64,000 nucleotides of DNA from an uncultured Clostridia bacterium (GTDB lineage Bacteria > Bacillota > Clostridia > Christensenellales > CAG-138). The position numbers were made by a program, and so were the translations under genes. The stretch's first letter is position 1, and each line of letters begins with the position of its first letter. The notes under the pieces are model-generated. The model did no database searches. It was not told the DNA's origin and saw nothing but the letters and a program-made list of their open reading frames with translations. This document shows positions 53,280-62,585 of the stretch, piece after piece. The stretch spans positions 62,001-126,000 of the forward strand of contig CAMVNO010000001.1 in NCBI GenBank assembly GCA_947168855.1, given 5' to 3'.

Positions 53280-54634
53280 TGCATACTCCTTTTCAAAAGC
53301 CGCAGTGCGGATTCGGGATCCTCCTTGGAAAGGACCCCGATCGAAGCCATGATATAGTCATTGTCGATCAGGATTTTCGCCGTACCCGGGGAAGGCAAAA
53401 GCTGCATCCGGTTCTTGTTGCAGTCGGCGATCGTACGCAGAATGCTTTCATGATGCGGCAGTCTCGTCAATGCGCCGCCAGTTCCGACGACCCATTTGAT
53501 CGCAGTCAGATCTTTTCCTTCCGCGATTGTTCTTCGTCCCTGCGGTGTATACAGATGCCGGAGCTTGCCCGCGTGGCGGTCCAAAGCGACAAGTCCCGCT
53601 TCAAGGCACAGACGTTCCGTCAGCTTGAACTGCGTATCTGTTTCAGGGATCGGCAGATATGCCTGCATCACGGCTTTCGTGTCGATGCCGAGCTCTTTGT
53701 TCAATGCATCCGTGCCGATTCGATCGACCAGATTATGCGCGTTGATGTAGAGCCCGAGATCGCCCTCGACGGTGCGTTTCGCTTTCGGCTCGGGGGACGT
53801 CATCATGGATACGATCTCCAAAGATCCGTCGGTGACCGAGTGCACATCCGTCGTTGCGCCGCCGATGTCGATCACCACGAGATCGCCGATCGCATCATAC
53901 AAAAGCTGTGCGGCGAGCATCACGCTGCCCGGCGTCGGCAGGATCGACCCGTTTACCATGTCGCGGACGTGTTCCATGCCGGGAGCTTTGGTGATGTGCT
54001 TTTCAAACATCGCGTGAATGACTTTGCGCACGGATTCGACGTTCAGATCGTCGAGTTTCGGATATACGTTGTCCGCAATCGAAAGCGGAATATCATTTTC
54101 CTGCGCGATCTTCGTGATGATCGTTCTGTTTTGAATGTTTCCGCAGTAGATGACCGGCGTTTTGCGTCCGCTTTGCGCGATCATGCGCATATTATAGACC
54201 GCTGTTTCGCGCTCGCCGTAATCGGTTCCGCCCGCAAGAAGGATCAGATTCGGATGCGCATCTTCGAGATCGGAAAGGTCGAACTCGTTCATCTTGCCTG
54301 CGGTCGTCTGCACGATGATCGCGCCTGCGCCCAGCGCGGCCGCTTCACCTGCGCGAACCGTCATGTCACGAACCAGACCGTGTACGGTCATGCGAAGCCC
54401 GCCTGCGGCGGAACCGGAGGCAAGCATACGGTCGTATGTCAGGTTCTTTTCATCGGTATGCGAAAGAAGATCGTCAACGGCATTCCGAAGACCGATCCGT
54501 ACGTCGCCGTCCAATACCGTGGTGGGGGCTTTGCCCTGCGCGATAAAGCGCGGCGACGTCGAACCGAGACCGTCGAACGCGTTGACGATCGTCGTTGTTG
54601 ATCCGATTTCAGCTACCAGTACGTTAACGTGCAT
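53258..54634 (-). CDS. GlmL/MutL-family ATPase, probable ornithine aminomutase reactivase
   Basis: A 458-residue actin-fold ATPase (LVAEIGSTTTIVNAF, VIDIGGATTDVHS, VVGTGGALTRLP). The family member GlmL accompanies glutamate mutase; here the gene lies next to oraE, so it likely frees inactivated B12 from the aminomutase. Role is from context. ATG 54634 overlaps the oraE end by 11 bases; an open frame to 54769 has no ribosome site. Confidence 0.85.
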   Translation of the reverse strand: MHVNVLVAEIGSTTTIVNAFDGLGSTSPRFIAQGKAPTTVLDGDVRIGLRNAVDDLLSHTDEKNLTYDRMLASGSAAGGLRMTVHGLVRDMTVRAGEAAALGAGAIIVQTTAGKMNEFDLSDLEDAHPNLILLAGGTDYGERETAVYNMRMIAQSGRKTPVIYCGNIQNRTIITKIAQENDIPLSIADNVYPKLDDLNVESVRKVIHAMFEKHITKAPGMEHVRDMVNGSILPTPGSVMLAAQLLYDAIGDLVVIDIGGATTDVHSVTDGSLEIVSMMTSPEPKAKRTVEGDLGLYINAHNLVDRIGTDALNKELGIDTKAVMQAYLPIPETDTQFKLTERLCLEAGLVALDRHAGKLRHLYTPQGRRTIAEGKDLTAIKWVVGTGGALTRLPHHESILRTIADCNKNRMQLLPSPGTAKILIDNDYIMASIGVLSKEDPESALRLLKRSMQWDTIRN

Positions 54635-56855
54635 TCTGCTGTTCTCTTCTTGCGCGTTCCTTGACAAGGAATGTCGCAACATGGTTGCCGTGCGAACCGC
54701 GGCCGAAGCCGACGTCCGCGCCTGCGGCGCGCGCGCCTTCATCGGTGACCTGCGTGCCGCCCGCAACAAACATCAGTTTGTCGCGTACACCCATTTCACG
54801 GGCGATCCGGTCAACCTTCGCGATATTCTTGTAGTGGATATCGTCATGCGAAATGATGCACGATGCGAGCATTGCATCTGCGTTGGTTTCGATCGCTGCC
54901 TGCACGAGCTTCTCCGGCGGAACGGACGTTCCGAGATAGATGCACTCGATGCCGTACTTTTCGATGCCGCCGTGCTTGATGTTCAGGATCTCGCGAAGAC
55001 CTACGGAATGCTCGTCGTCGCCAATGGTACCTGCCACGATGCGCATCGGTTTCTTGTCGATCGCATCCCAGAGTTCATCGTCGCTCAGCACGTCGGGAAC
55101 CGTCGGGAGCTGCAGTTCGTCCATATTGATCGAGAATGCAACTTTGCCCTTCATTTCGATGCGGGTACCTTCGGCGCGGTGCATGATCTCGCGGTTGATG
55201 ACCTCGCATTCGCAGAGGTTCATCCGTTTGCCGATTTCGAGCGCCGCCGCTTCTGCATGACGAACGTCGGTGGGGAAGAACATGGTCAGCATCACGGTGC
55301 CGTCCGCCAGCCATTCCATTTCGGGCTTGATGAGCTTTGCGTTCGGGCCGGCATAGTCCTTGACCTCGTCCATACGGAGGTAGACGTTGTCGGTTTCGTC
55401 AAGCTCGTCGATGTACTGGATCTTATCCGGGCATTCAAACGTGCATCCGCCGATGAGCTTCGAGGGATCGTCAACCGCCTCGGGATCGTACTGCGCGACG
55501 TTGTTGTAACCGTAGTGCGCGGTGACCGGCGCGCAGTAATCCGCCGCACGCTTGATGACCGTGCCGACGCCGATGCCGCCGTCGATCTTTCTGGAAATAC
55601 CGTCGCCGTTGCGTTCCGGGAACATGCCGCTGTCGACAAAGAAGCCTTCTTCGACGGAATTGAAATACCCGCCGAGCTCGATCATATTTTCGAGGAAGAG
55701 GATCGCGCGTTCCTTCAGCTCGCGCGCTTTTTCGCGGAGATAGCCGTCCTTTTTGAGCTCGACCATTTCCATGAGACCGTCCATGCCGATCAGCGCCTGC
55801 TTGGCAGTGTCGCATGCTTCGATGTTGTAGATGTGCCACGGCACGTTTCTGCCTTCGTCCGGCGTGATCGTGCTCTGAATATCCGCGCTCGTGAGCTTCG
55901 AAATGACCATGTTCAGCACATGGGTCACGGTTGCTTCACGCGTCGACGCTTCGATGTATTTGGTGTTCATCTGCGCGCGCATACGGTACTCGTGGAACAG
56001 GTCGCGAAGCGCGACTGCGTACGGCAGGTCCATATGAATGCACGGACCGGGCGTTGCCGTCGGAGGGACGGTGGAGAGGCAGATGTTCTTTTTCTTCATG
56101 CCGACTTTTGCGGAGATCAGCGCGTTGATGCCGTGCTGCACCATCAGCTCAGGCATGACCTTCCAGGCATCGCGCGCAGTCGCGTTTGCGTTGTGCGCGC
56201 CGTCGATCTGCGCCATATCCGCCCACGCCATGATCTTCTTGGATTCACAGGCGTCAACGAACGAGCGCACCATATTGATGTTGCGGTAAATGACGTTGTA
56301 CTGCGGATCCTGATGTGCGCCGTTGACGCCTTCTTCGGCAAACATGACGGCGATATCCGGACCGGCAACGCCGGAAACATAGCTGTGATAGTTGATCGGA
56401 CGACCGACTTCATCTTCGATCATGTCGAGCGCCTTGCGCTGTGCGCGGACCTGCTTGCGTGTGACCGGAACGCCGCCGATGCCTTGCGGCGTGCCCTCGA
56501 TCAGTCCGTCAAAGTGACTTTGTCCTGCGGTACGAATGACCATGATGTGATCCGCGCCGTGATGCGCCGCCATGCGCATGCGCCGAATATCGTCTTCAAA
56601 CCTGCCGGACGCGATCTCCGTTGTGATAACCGGGATCGGCTGCGGGTCGATGTCGCCGAAATAGTGGGCGGGGGGAAGTCCCACGCTGTCTTTCAGCGGC
56701 TTGCTTGCGTCTTCATAAGTGAAGGGACCCATCTCAAGTCCCGGAACCGGCTCACGCCAGGTCCAGCCGCGGCGTCTGGGATGATAATGCTCGAGGTCTT
56801 TGAGGATCTCTGCAACGTCAATCTTGGTATCTTTATCCAGTTTATATTCGCTCAT
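54624..56855 (-). CDS. oraE: D-ornithine 4,5-aminomutase, large subunit
   Basis: A 743-residue adenosylcobalamin- and PLP-dependent mutase subunit turning D-ornithine into 2,4-diaminopentanoate. A TIM-barrel part is followed by a C-terminal B12 domain with the axial-ligand motif DEHSVG and the GTSVPPE and GGTQVTDEGARAAGAD segments. Length fits the Clostridium sticklandii enzyme. The start overlaps the oraS stop. Confidence 0.94.
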   Translation of the reverse strand: MSEYKLDKDTKIDVAEILKDLEHYHPRRRGWTWREPVPGLEMGPFTYEDASKPLKDSVGLPPAHYFGDIDPQPIPVITTEIASGRFEDDIRRMRMAAHHGADHIMVIRTAGQSHFDGLIEGTPQGIGGVPVTRKQVRAQRKALDMIEDEVGRPINYHSYVSGVAGPDIAVMFAEEGVNGAHQDPQYNVIYRNINMVRSFVDACESKKIMAWADMAQIDGAHNANATARDAWKVMPELMVQHGINALISAKVGMKKKNICLSTVPPTATPGPCIHMDLPYAVALRDLFHEYRMRAQMNTKYIEASTREATVTHVLNMVISKLTSADIQSTITPDEGRNVPWHIYNIEACDTAKQALIGMDGLMEMVELKKDGYLREKARELKERAILFLENMIELGGYFNSVEEGFFVDSGMFPERNGDGISRKIDGGIGVGTVIKRAADYCAPVTAHYGYNNVAQYDPEAVDDPSKLIGGCTFECPDKIQYIDELDETDNVYLRMDEVKDYAGPNAKLIKPEMEWLADGTVMLTMFFPTDVRHAEAAALEIGKRMNLCECEVINREIMHRAEGTRIEMKGKVAFSINMDELQLPTVPDVLSDDELWDAIDKKPMRIVAGTIGDDEHSVGLREILNIKHGGIEKYGIECIYLGTSVPPEKLVQAAIETNADAMLASCIISHDDIHYKNIAKVDRIAREMGVRDKLMFVAGGTQVTDEGARAAGADVGFGRGSHGNHVATFLVKERARREQQNAR

Positions 56856-57217
56856 GCGTTTTCACCTCCGAACAGCGCTTCGGCTTCGTCCCAGCAGGAC
56901 GTTTCGATCAGCTTGAGTCCGGCTGTGCGGACATCGGTACCGTCTTTTCTGGACATGCGGTAAACTACGTTGCCAGCGCCGTGCTCCATGAGATTATGCT
57001 CCATGCAGCCTTCCACAAGCGCTTTTGCTTCGAGAGAGGAAAAGCCCATGCGGAGAAGCACGCTGCGCTCGATCGCCGGAGTCGTATTCTCATAGCCGAG
57101 CTTGAGGAGCGGATCGATCAGCTCTTCGATCAGTGACCAGAAGCGTGTTTCAAGCTCTGCGTCCGAGAGATCCTTCAGATGTTCTCTTCTTGTTTCAAAG
57201 TCGTCGTTGCGTTTCAT
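56852..57217 (-). CDS. oraS: D-ornithine 4,5-aminomutase, small subunit
   Basis: A 121-residue helical protein with the family motifs RREHLKDLSDAELETRFW and PAIERSVLLRMGFSSLEA. It pairs with OraE. It overlaps ortB and oraE by four bases each (ATGA type). Confidence 0.93.
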   Translation of the reverse strand: MKRNDDFETRREHLKDLSDAELETRFWSLIEELIDPLLKLGYENTTPAIERSVLLRMGFSSLEAKALVEGCMEHNLMEHGAGNVVYRMSRKDGTDVRTAGLKLIETSCWDEAEALFGGENA

Positions 57218-58608
57218 GCAAGATGCTCCTTTACAAATTCTCTGTTCGTCTTGGTTTCTGCCGCAAGGAAGTCGATATCGGCGTCCGTCGGGGTCTTTCC
57301 GGTCATCTTGATCGCGTTGTGGATCAGCGACGTGCGGAGGTGCGTCATATCCGCGGGACGCGCCTTGATCATCGACGGATGGGCGGGGAGAATGATGCTC
57401 TTGCCCGGGATCTCGTCTTCGGGATTACCGAAATGAATGTCGATGCCGTTCGACCGTGCAAAGCTCAGCTGCGCGTTGACGTGTTTGCCGGCGCCGGTGT
57501 ATTCGGTCTCCTGTACCACGATGATCTTGTCCTTCGGCATTGTCTGTGAAAGCGCGAATGCGGCCGCGAGCGACGTATTGCCCGCGGGACCTTTTTCCAT
57601 GCCTTCGAGCGCCGCCAGCATTTCTGTGGTGTAGAACACTTCGCCCTGGTTCACGGTCACATAGCGATCCATGTAGCGAAGCGGTCTTGCCGCGCTTCTC
57701 GGAACGTCGCTGCGGTCCGGCCAAGTCGAGAACGGCATGCCGAATCCGGTATGACCGGTCGTGAACGATTTCAGGTTAAACTGATGATCGCTTGCCATGT
57801 GCAGGCCGGACAGATTGACGCTTGCCGCGACGACCTCGGCTTTGCAGCCTGCTTTCAGAAGACCGCGCGCGGTACCGGTGAGGTTGCCGCCGCCGGCATT
57901 GGTGCAGACGACCATATCGGGGTCTCTGCCGAGCGTCAGCCGACACTGCTGTGCGATCTCATAGCCGAGCGTTTCGACGCCTGCGATACCGAACGGCGTG
58001 TACAGAGAAGCGTTAAAGTAATCGGTTTCCTCGAGCATGCGTAGGAACATATAGAACAGCTCCGGTCCGACCGTCAACTGAACGACCTCCGCGCCGAGCG
58101 CTTCGCACTTTCTCGCCTTCTCAATGATCTCCGGCTGACCGACGCCCTTGGAGTCGAAGCACTCCTGAACGACGATGCATTTTAATCCGGCTTTTGCGGC
58201 ACACGCTGCGACGGCTGCTCCGTAATTGCCCGACGTTGCGGAGATGACGCCCTTATAGCCCATCTTCCGCGCCTGATAGATGCTTGTTGCGGCACGGCGG
58301 ACCTTGAAGCTTCCGGACAGGTTGGACGCCTCGTCCTTGACAAAAATACGTGCGCCCATGCCTTCCGGCGCGCATGCGCGCGCAAGCGCAGTCAAATTCT
58401 TCAGTTCATAGATAGGAGTGTTGCCGATCTGAAACTCCTCGGTCTGGATCTTGCGCACGGCTTCGAGCGTGTATCCGGTCGCCGCCATCATCGCTTCATA
58501 ATCGAATGCAATCGAACCGCTCTCGAACTTGTCATAGTCCATTCCGACGGCGCGCTTCATGATTTCATTTTTCCGTGCCATTACGGCAGAATAACTGTTG
58601 TCACGCAT
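57214..58608 (-). CDS. ortB: 2-amino-4-ketopentanoate thiolase, beta subunit
   Basis: A 464-residue PLP fold type II enzyme related to threonine synthase and diaminopropionate lyase. The PLP lysine is in NLSGSFKVRRAA and the phosphate-binding loop is NAGGGNLTG. With OrtA it cleaves 2-amino-4-ketopentanoate with CoA to alanine and acetyl-CoA. Confidence 0.93.
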   Translation of the reverse strand: MRDNSYSAVMARKNEIMKRAVGMDYDKFESGSIAFDYEAMMAATGYTLEAVRKIQTEEFQIGNTPIYELKNLTALARACAPEGMGARIFVKDEASNLSGSFKVRRAATSIYQARKMGYKGVISATSGNYGAAVAACAAKAGLKCIVVQECFDSKGVGQPEIIEKARKCEALGAEVVQLTVGPELFYMFLRMLEETDYFNASLYTPFGIAGVETLGYEIAQQCRLTLGRDPDMVVCTNAGGGNLTGTARGLLKAGCKAEVVAASVNLSGLHMASDHQFNLKSFTTGHTGFGMPFSTWPDRSDVPRSAARPLRYMDRYVTVNQGEVFYTTEMLAALEGMEKGPAGNTSLAAAFALSQTMPKDKIIVVQETEYTGAGKHVNAQLSFARSNGIDIHFGNPEDEIPGKSIILPAHPSMIKARPADMTHLRTSLIHNAIKMTGKTPTDADIDFLAAETKTNREFVKEHLA

Positions 58609-58909
58609 CGTTTCTACCTCCGAACAGAATGGTCTTTACGGTTTCTTCGATCTGATCCAGCTCCGGAACATAATCACCGAAATTGTGCTTGAAGGAGGGA
58701 TTGACCGCACACATCGTGCCTTCGACCTTGCGGCCCGTTTTCGTGATGATCGTCACGGTGTCGCCGATTTCGGCGGTTTCGTTCTGTAAATGACCCTTGA
58801 CCCACATTTCAAGCGGAACGTGGCGCGTGTCTTCGGGGATGTTCGTTGCGCGTTCTTCGGGCTTCAGAACATTGATATGGACCTGTACCCAATCGTTTTT
58901 CTTTGCCAT
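58601..58909 (-). CDS. ortA: 2-amino-4-ketopentanoate thiolase, alpha subunit
   Basis: A 102-residue protein (VQVHINVLKPEERATNIPEDT, MWVKGHLQNETAEIGD) with the typical size and order next to ortB. It overlaps ortB by eight bases and follows ord by 10 bases. Confidence 0.92.
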   Translation of the reverse strand: MAKKNDWVQVHINVLKPEERATNIPEDTRHVPLEMWVKGHLQNETAEIGDTVTIITKTGRKVEGTMCAVNPSFKHNFGDYVPELDQIEETVKTILFGGRNDA

Positions 58910-58919
58910 GATAAACTCC

Positions 58920-59963
58920 TTATTTGTTCAGATAGTTGCGCATATCGCCCATGATCGCATGGGGAACGGGCAGGTCGATCATCGTCTTGAGACCCGGAGT
59001 TGCATTGAGCACATGCGGGATCATGTTGACGCACATTGCAATCGTACCGATGCCGCCGTTGACCTCCGGCTTGATCTGCATATTGACGTTCGGCGTACCG
59101 GTGAGCGTGATATAGTCGCCGGTGTAGGTTCCTTCGAGCTCCGGCTCGATCTGCTGCGGATGGATCATGTCGATCATGACCTTGTCGCCGATATAACCCT
59201 GACCGGTCATATTAACGCCCGCAACGTCGCCGGCTTTTGCAAAGCCGTAGGGAGACTTGCGGTCGACGGTCGTCACGATCGGCTTCATCTGCTGCTCAAA
59301 GCGGTCGATCTCGAAACCGAGCGCTTCGCCGATCATGCCGACAGACTCCGCAAACCCGACATGACCCGCAAGCGTGCCGTTTTTGCAGCCTTCTTCAAAC
59401 TGTTCGACCGTGAGACCGACGCCCTGTTCTTCCATAACGGCGGGACCGAAGGGGGAGAGGGAGTTGACGCGTTTGCACAGAACGTGTTCGACGTCCGTCA
59501 TGCAGCCGGACAGGCAGATTGCCAGAAGATCCATCATCAGACCCGGGTTAATGCCCGTGCCGAGAACGGATACGCCTGCGCCCTTGGCGAGTGCGTCCAT
59601 CTTGTCTGCAAGCTCGGGATTCTGCGCGCGAGGGTAGCTCATTTCTTCCGCTGTGGAAATGACGTTCACGCCCTTTTCGATCAGATGGCAGATTTTCGGG
59701 TATGCTTTCTTGGTGAAAGAATCGGTCGCGAGGATGCAGAGATCCGGCTTCGGATTCAGCGCCGCATCGATGTCGCCGATGACCTTAACGTCGCAGCGGT
59801 CGCCGCGCTCCACACCGAGCAAATCATAGATGCTCTTGCCCACGCGATCCGGATGGATATCGCATACGCCGGTAATCTCAACGCCTTTTTTGGTCAGCAG
59901 AACCTTCGCAATGCCGCTGCCCATCGCACCGAATCCCCAAAGAGCTACTTGAATCTGTTTCAT
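58920..59963 (-). CDS. ord: 2,4-diaminopentanoate dehydrogenase
   Basis: A 347-residue NAD(P)-dependent amino-acid dehydrogenase with N-terminal dinucleotide motif LWGFGAMGSGIAKV. It deaminates 2,4-diaminopentanoate to 2-amino-4-ketopentanoate, as in the DAPDH family related to DapB. GGAGG precedes ATG 59963. First gene of the cluster ord-ortA-ortB-oraS-oraE-reactivase-orr. Confidence 0.93.
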   Translation of the reverse strand: MKQIQVALWGFGAMGSGIAKVLLTKKGVEITGVCDIHPDRVGKSIYDLLGVERGDRCDVKVIGDIDAALNPKPDLCILATDSFTKKAYPKICHLIEKGVNVISTAEEMSYPRAQNPELADKMDALAKGAGVSVLGTGINPGLMMDLLAICLSGCMTDVEHVLCKRVNSLSPFGPAVMEEQGVGLTVEQFEEGCKNGTLAGHVGFAESVGMIGEALGFEIDRFEQQMKPIVTTVDRKSPYGFAKAGDVAGVNMTGQGYIGDKVMIDMIHPQQIEPELEGTYTGDYITLTGTPNVNMQIKPEVNGGIGTIAMCVNMIPHVLNATPGLKTMIDLPVPHAIMGDMRNYLNK

Positions 59964-60003
59964 ATTGTTCCTCCTTCGATTTTGAATCAATGAACATTAA
60001 AAG

Positions 60004-60032
60004 ATTATACAACGATTCGCGATTTCCTGCAA
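60004..60032 (-). promoter_or_regulatory. Sigma-A promoter of the ornithine operon
   Basis: Minus strand TTGCAG (60032-60027), 17-bp spacer, TATAAT (60009-60004). A 40-base leader with GGAGG follows. Confidence 0.75.
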
Positions 60033-60058
60033 GAAAAAAGCGCCGTAAACGGCGCTTT
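60033..60058 (-). terminator. Terminator of the class V aminotransferase gene
   Basis: AAAGCGCCG/CGGCGCTTT stem with a TTTA loop and a T run on the minus strand. It insulates the ornithine operon downstream. Confidence 0.8.
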
Positions 60059-60072
60059 CTAAACTATATATT

Positions 60073-61197
60073 TTATGACAGAGTCCGAATCGCGGAGACA
60101 GCTAGGTCGATTTCTTCTTCTGTCGTCGCCGGGGAGAAACTGAATCGAACCGTACCCTTCGGAAACGTCCCGAATGTCTTGTGTGCATCGGGCGCGCAAT
60201 GCAGTCCGCAACGTGTCAGAATGCCGTATTCGGTTTCCAACCGGTACGAGATATTGCCGTTGTCTGCACTAAGAAAATCCAGAGAAATAACGCCCACGCG
60301 TTTCACGCTGTCCGCTGAGCCGAGCAGGCGAATATTCGGTACGGTTATGATCCCTTTGAGAAACCGCTCCGTCAATAACAGCTCATGTACGCGGTTTTCT
60401 TCCGGCTGCAGCGATTTCAGCGCCGCCTTTAAGCCGATGATTCCGGGCAGGTTCAATGTTCCGGCTTCCAGTCGATCGGGATAAAAACGCGGGATATACG
60501 CGCTGTCCGATACGGATCCAGTCCCGCCTGAAATCAGCGGATCGAGCCGGTCGGCAAATTCCGGGGTCACACACAATACGCCGAGTCCCTGCGGACCGAG
60601 GAGTCCTTTGTGCGCAGGCATACAAAGCGCGTCCGCCCCGATCCCGCGCATCGAGAAGGGGAAATGCCCGGCTGCCTGCGCCGCGTCAATGCACAGCGGA
60701 ACGTCCGCGGTTTTAAGGATCGCAGACAGTTTTTCAATCGGCTGGATCATGCCGCTCACATTTGACGCAAACGTATGTACGCACAGGCGAAAGGAAGATA
60801 AATCCTCCGGCAGTTTTGTAAGGTCCGAAATACCGTCTTCATCGGCAGGGATCCGGATAATTTCCGCACCGATCTGGACAAGCGGACGGATCACGGAATT
60901 GTGTTCGAACGAGGAAACGAGTACCTTGTCGCCGGTATGCACAAAGCCCTTGATGACTATGTTCAGAGCAGCCGTCATGCCGCCCGTAAAGATCACACGC
61001 TTTTCATCCGGGCAATCAAACAGATCCCGGATCCGTTCACGCGTTTCGATCACGGATAGTCCGGCTTCCTGCGCTCTGATGTAACTCCCGCGTCCGATAT
61101 TTGCGCATTCCTCATCGAGAAACCTTTTCATCGCATCCGAAACGCCCTTTGCCTTCGGAAAGCTTGTTGCCGCGTTGTCCAAATACACTGTTTTCAT
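60073..61197 (-). CDS. Cysteine desulfurase-like class V aminotransferase (EF2568 family)
   Basis: A 374-residue PLP enzyme. The lysine lies in [12 protein letters not shown], and the C-terminal active-site cysteine region [26 protein letters not shown] is the signature of the EF2568 family. This family travels with SelD, YedE and YedF, and is thought to supply selenium (or sulfur) to SelD or the hydroxylase cofactor. ATG 61197 opens [15 protein letters not shown]. It is divergent from yedE across a palindrome. Confidence 0.88.
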   Translation of the reverse strand: MKTVYLDNAATSFPKAKGVSDAMKRFLDEECANIGRGSYIRAQEAGLSVIETRERIRDLFDCPDEKRVIFTGGMTAALNIVIKGFVHTGDKVLVSSFEHNSVIRPLVQIGAEIIRIPADEDGISDLTKLPEDLSSFRLCVHTFASNVSGMIQPIEKLSAILKTADVPLCIDAAQAAGHFPFSMRGIGADALCMPAHKGLLGPQGLGVLCVTPEFADRLDPLISGGTGSVSDSAYIPRFYPDRLEAGTLNLPGIIGLKAALKSLQPEENRVHELLLTERFLKGIITVPNIRLLGSADSVKRVGVISLDFLSADNGNISYRLETEYGILTRCGLHCAPDAHKTFGTFPKGTVRFSFSPATTEEEIDLAVSAIRTLS

Positions 61198-61215
61198 AAA
61201 TATCGTTATCCTCGC

Positions 61216-61244
61216 TTGCAAATAACGCTTTATAGTGTTATTAT
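61216..61244 (+). promoter_or_regulatory. Sigma-A promoter of yedE-tusA-DUF3343
   Basis: TTGCAA (61216-61221), 17-bp spacer, TATTAT (61239-61244). Confidence 0.6.
61221..61242. promoter_or_regulatory. Palindromic operator candidate in the selenium divergon
   Basis: A 22-bp inverted repeat AATAACGCTTTATAGTGTTATT (18 of 22 positions symmetric) filling the spacer of the yedE promoter. A further half site AATAACAC lies at about 61273. Suited to a repressor acting on one or both genes. Confidence 0.45.
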
Positions 61245-61296
61245 ATCATCAGATCATTATTCAAGCAAGAGAATAACACATAAAGGAGGAGAATCT

Positions 61297-62379
61297 ATGG
61301 AAACGGAAAAGAAAGGATTTGCAGGTTTTATCAAGAGAAACTGGCTCGTGATTCTGACCGGTCTTGTGACCGGTGCGGCGGCGGTCGTTCTTTCCGCACT
61401 CGGCAATCCTGCCAACATGGGCTTCTGTATCGCATGCTTTGAACGCGATATCGCCGGCGCATTGAAATTCCATTCGGCCGGCGTCGTTCAGTATTTCCGG
61501 CCCGAAATCGTCGGTCTTGTTCTCGGCGCATGTATCATGTCCCTGATCAAGAAGGAATGGAAACCGCAGGGCGGTTCGTCGCCGTTTACACGGTTTGTGC
61601 TCGGTATGCTTGTGATGATCGGAGCGCTTGTTTTTCTCGGATGTCCGCTGCGCATGGTTATCCGTATCGGCGGCGGCGACGTCAACGCGCTCGTCGGTCT
61701 GCTCGGCTTTGTCGTCGGTATCGTGATCGGAACCTTCCCGCTGCGTTTCGGCTTTTCTCTGAACCGTGCTTATAAGCAGAATGCGTTCGAAGGATTGCTG
61801 TTCCCGATTCTGCTCGTCGTTCTGTTTGTTCTGTCGCTGATTCCGGAGCTTTTCGCAAAAAGCACGGAGGGACCCGGCGGCATGCATGCCCCATGGTATG
61901 CTGCGCTTTTGATTGCGATTGTCGTCGGCGCGCTTTGTCAGCGTTCCCGGCTTTGCATGGCGGGCGGCGTACGCGACGTAGTTCTCTTTAAGGATTTCCA
62001 TCTGATCTACGGATTCCTTGCGATCATCGTTGCCGTTGTCATCGGAAACCTGATTACAAAGAGTTTCAAGTTCGGCATTGCAGATCAGCCGATCGCGCAT
62101 ACGGACGGGATCTTCAATTTCCTCGGTATGGCGCTTGTAGGCTGGGGATCCGTTCTTCTCGGCGGCTGCCCGCTGCGTCAGCTGATCCTTGCAGGCGAAG
62201 GCAACAGCGACTCCGCTGTCACCGTATTCGGCTTTATCGCCGGCGCTGCGGTTTCGCATAATTTCGGTCTTGCTTCAAGCGCAAAGGGTATCGGTAGCGG
62301 TCCGGTTCTTTGGGTCCTGATCGCAGGATTTGTGATCCTTGCGGCATTGTCCGTATTCAATACGAAAAGGAGGGCGTAA
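61297..62379 (+). CDS. yedE: Selenium metabolism membrane protein YedE/FdhT
   Basis: A 360-residue polytopic membrane protein of the YeeE/YedE family with about ten helices. Two copies of the conserved pore motif occur, FLGCPLRMVIRIGGGD and LLGGCPLRQLILAGEGN, each with the Gly-Cys-Pro cysteine. The family members next to SelD genes are thought to import selenite or a sulfur/selenium compound. GGAGGAG selects ATG 61297 over the open frame at 61216. Confidence 0.9.
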   Translation: METEKKGFAGFIKRNWLVILTGLVTGAAAVVLSALGNPANMGFCIACFERDIAGALKFHSAGVVQYFRPEIVGLVLGACIMSLIKKEWKPQGGSSPFTRFVLGMLVMIGALVFLGCPLRMVIRIGGGDVNALVGLLGFVVGIVIGTFPLRFGFSLNRAYKQNAFEGLLFPILLVVLFVLSLIPELFAKSTEGPGGMHAPWYAALLIAIVVGALCQRSRLCMAGGVRDVVLFKDFHLIYGFLAIIVAVVIGNLITKSFKFGIADQPIAHTDGIFNFLGMALVGWGSVLLGGCPLRQLILAGEGNSDSAVTVFGFIAGAAVSHNFGLASSAKGIGSGPVLWVLIAGFVILAALSVFNTKRRA

Positions 62380-62381
62380 CC

Positions 62382-62585
62382 ATGATCGATGCAAGAGGTT
62401 TGAGCTGCCCGATGCCGGTGCTGATGGTGCAGCGTGAGGTCAAAAAGAATCAGCCGAAAACGATCGAAGTCCTTGTCGACAACATGACCGCTGTCGGCAA
62501 TATCACGCGTTTTGCCGCATCGCAGCATTATACCGTCAAAACCGAAGAGATCGACGGCGAATATCAAATGACTCTGACAAAATGA
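62382..62585 (+). CDS. TusA-like sulfur/selenium carrier (YedF N-terminal domain only)
   Basis: A 67-residue TusA-fold protein with the catalytic RGLSCPMPVLM motif (Cys9). The selenium-linked YedF family normally has a second DsrE-like domain, about 200 residues in all; that domain is missing here. It lies three bases after yedE with AGGAGG inside the yedE end. Probably hands persulfide or perselenide from YedE or the desulfurase. Confidence 0.88.
   Translation: MIDARGLSCPMPVLMVQREVKKNQPKTIEVLVDNMTAVGNITRFAASQHYTVKTEEIDGEYQMTLTK

Noticed and set aside
54294..56963. An 889-codon open frame on the + strand opposite oraE, and similar long antisense frames at 53279-54601, 58797-59993 and 37087-38748
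   Set aside because: They lie opposite genes with clear family identity, have no ribosome sites and translate to Arg/His/Asp-rich low-quality protein, as expected for shadows of biased codons.
59964..60003. Cobalamin riboswitch before the B12-dependent ornithine operon
   Set aside because: The leader is about 40 bases with no B12-box or fold.
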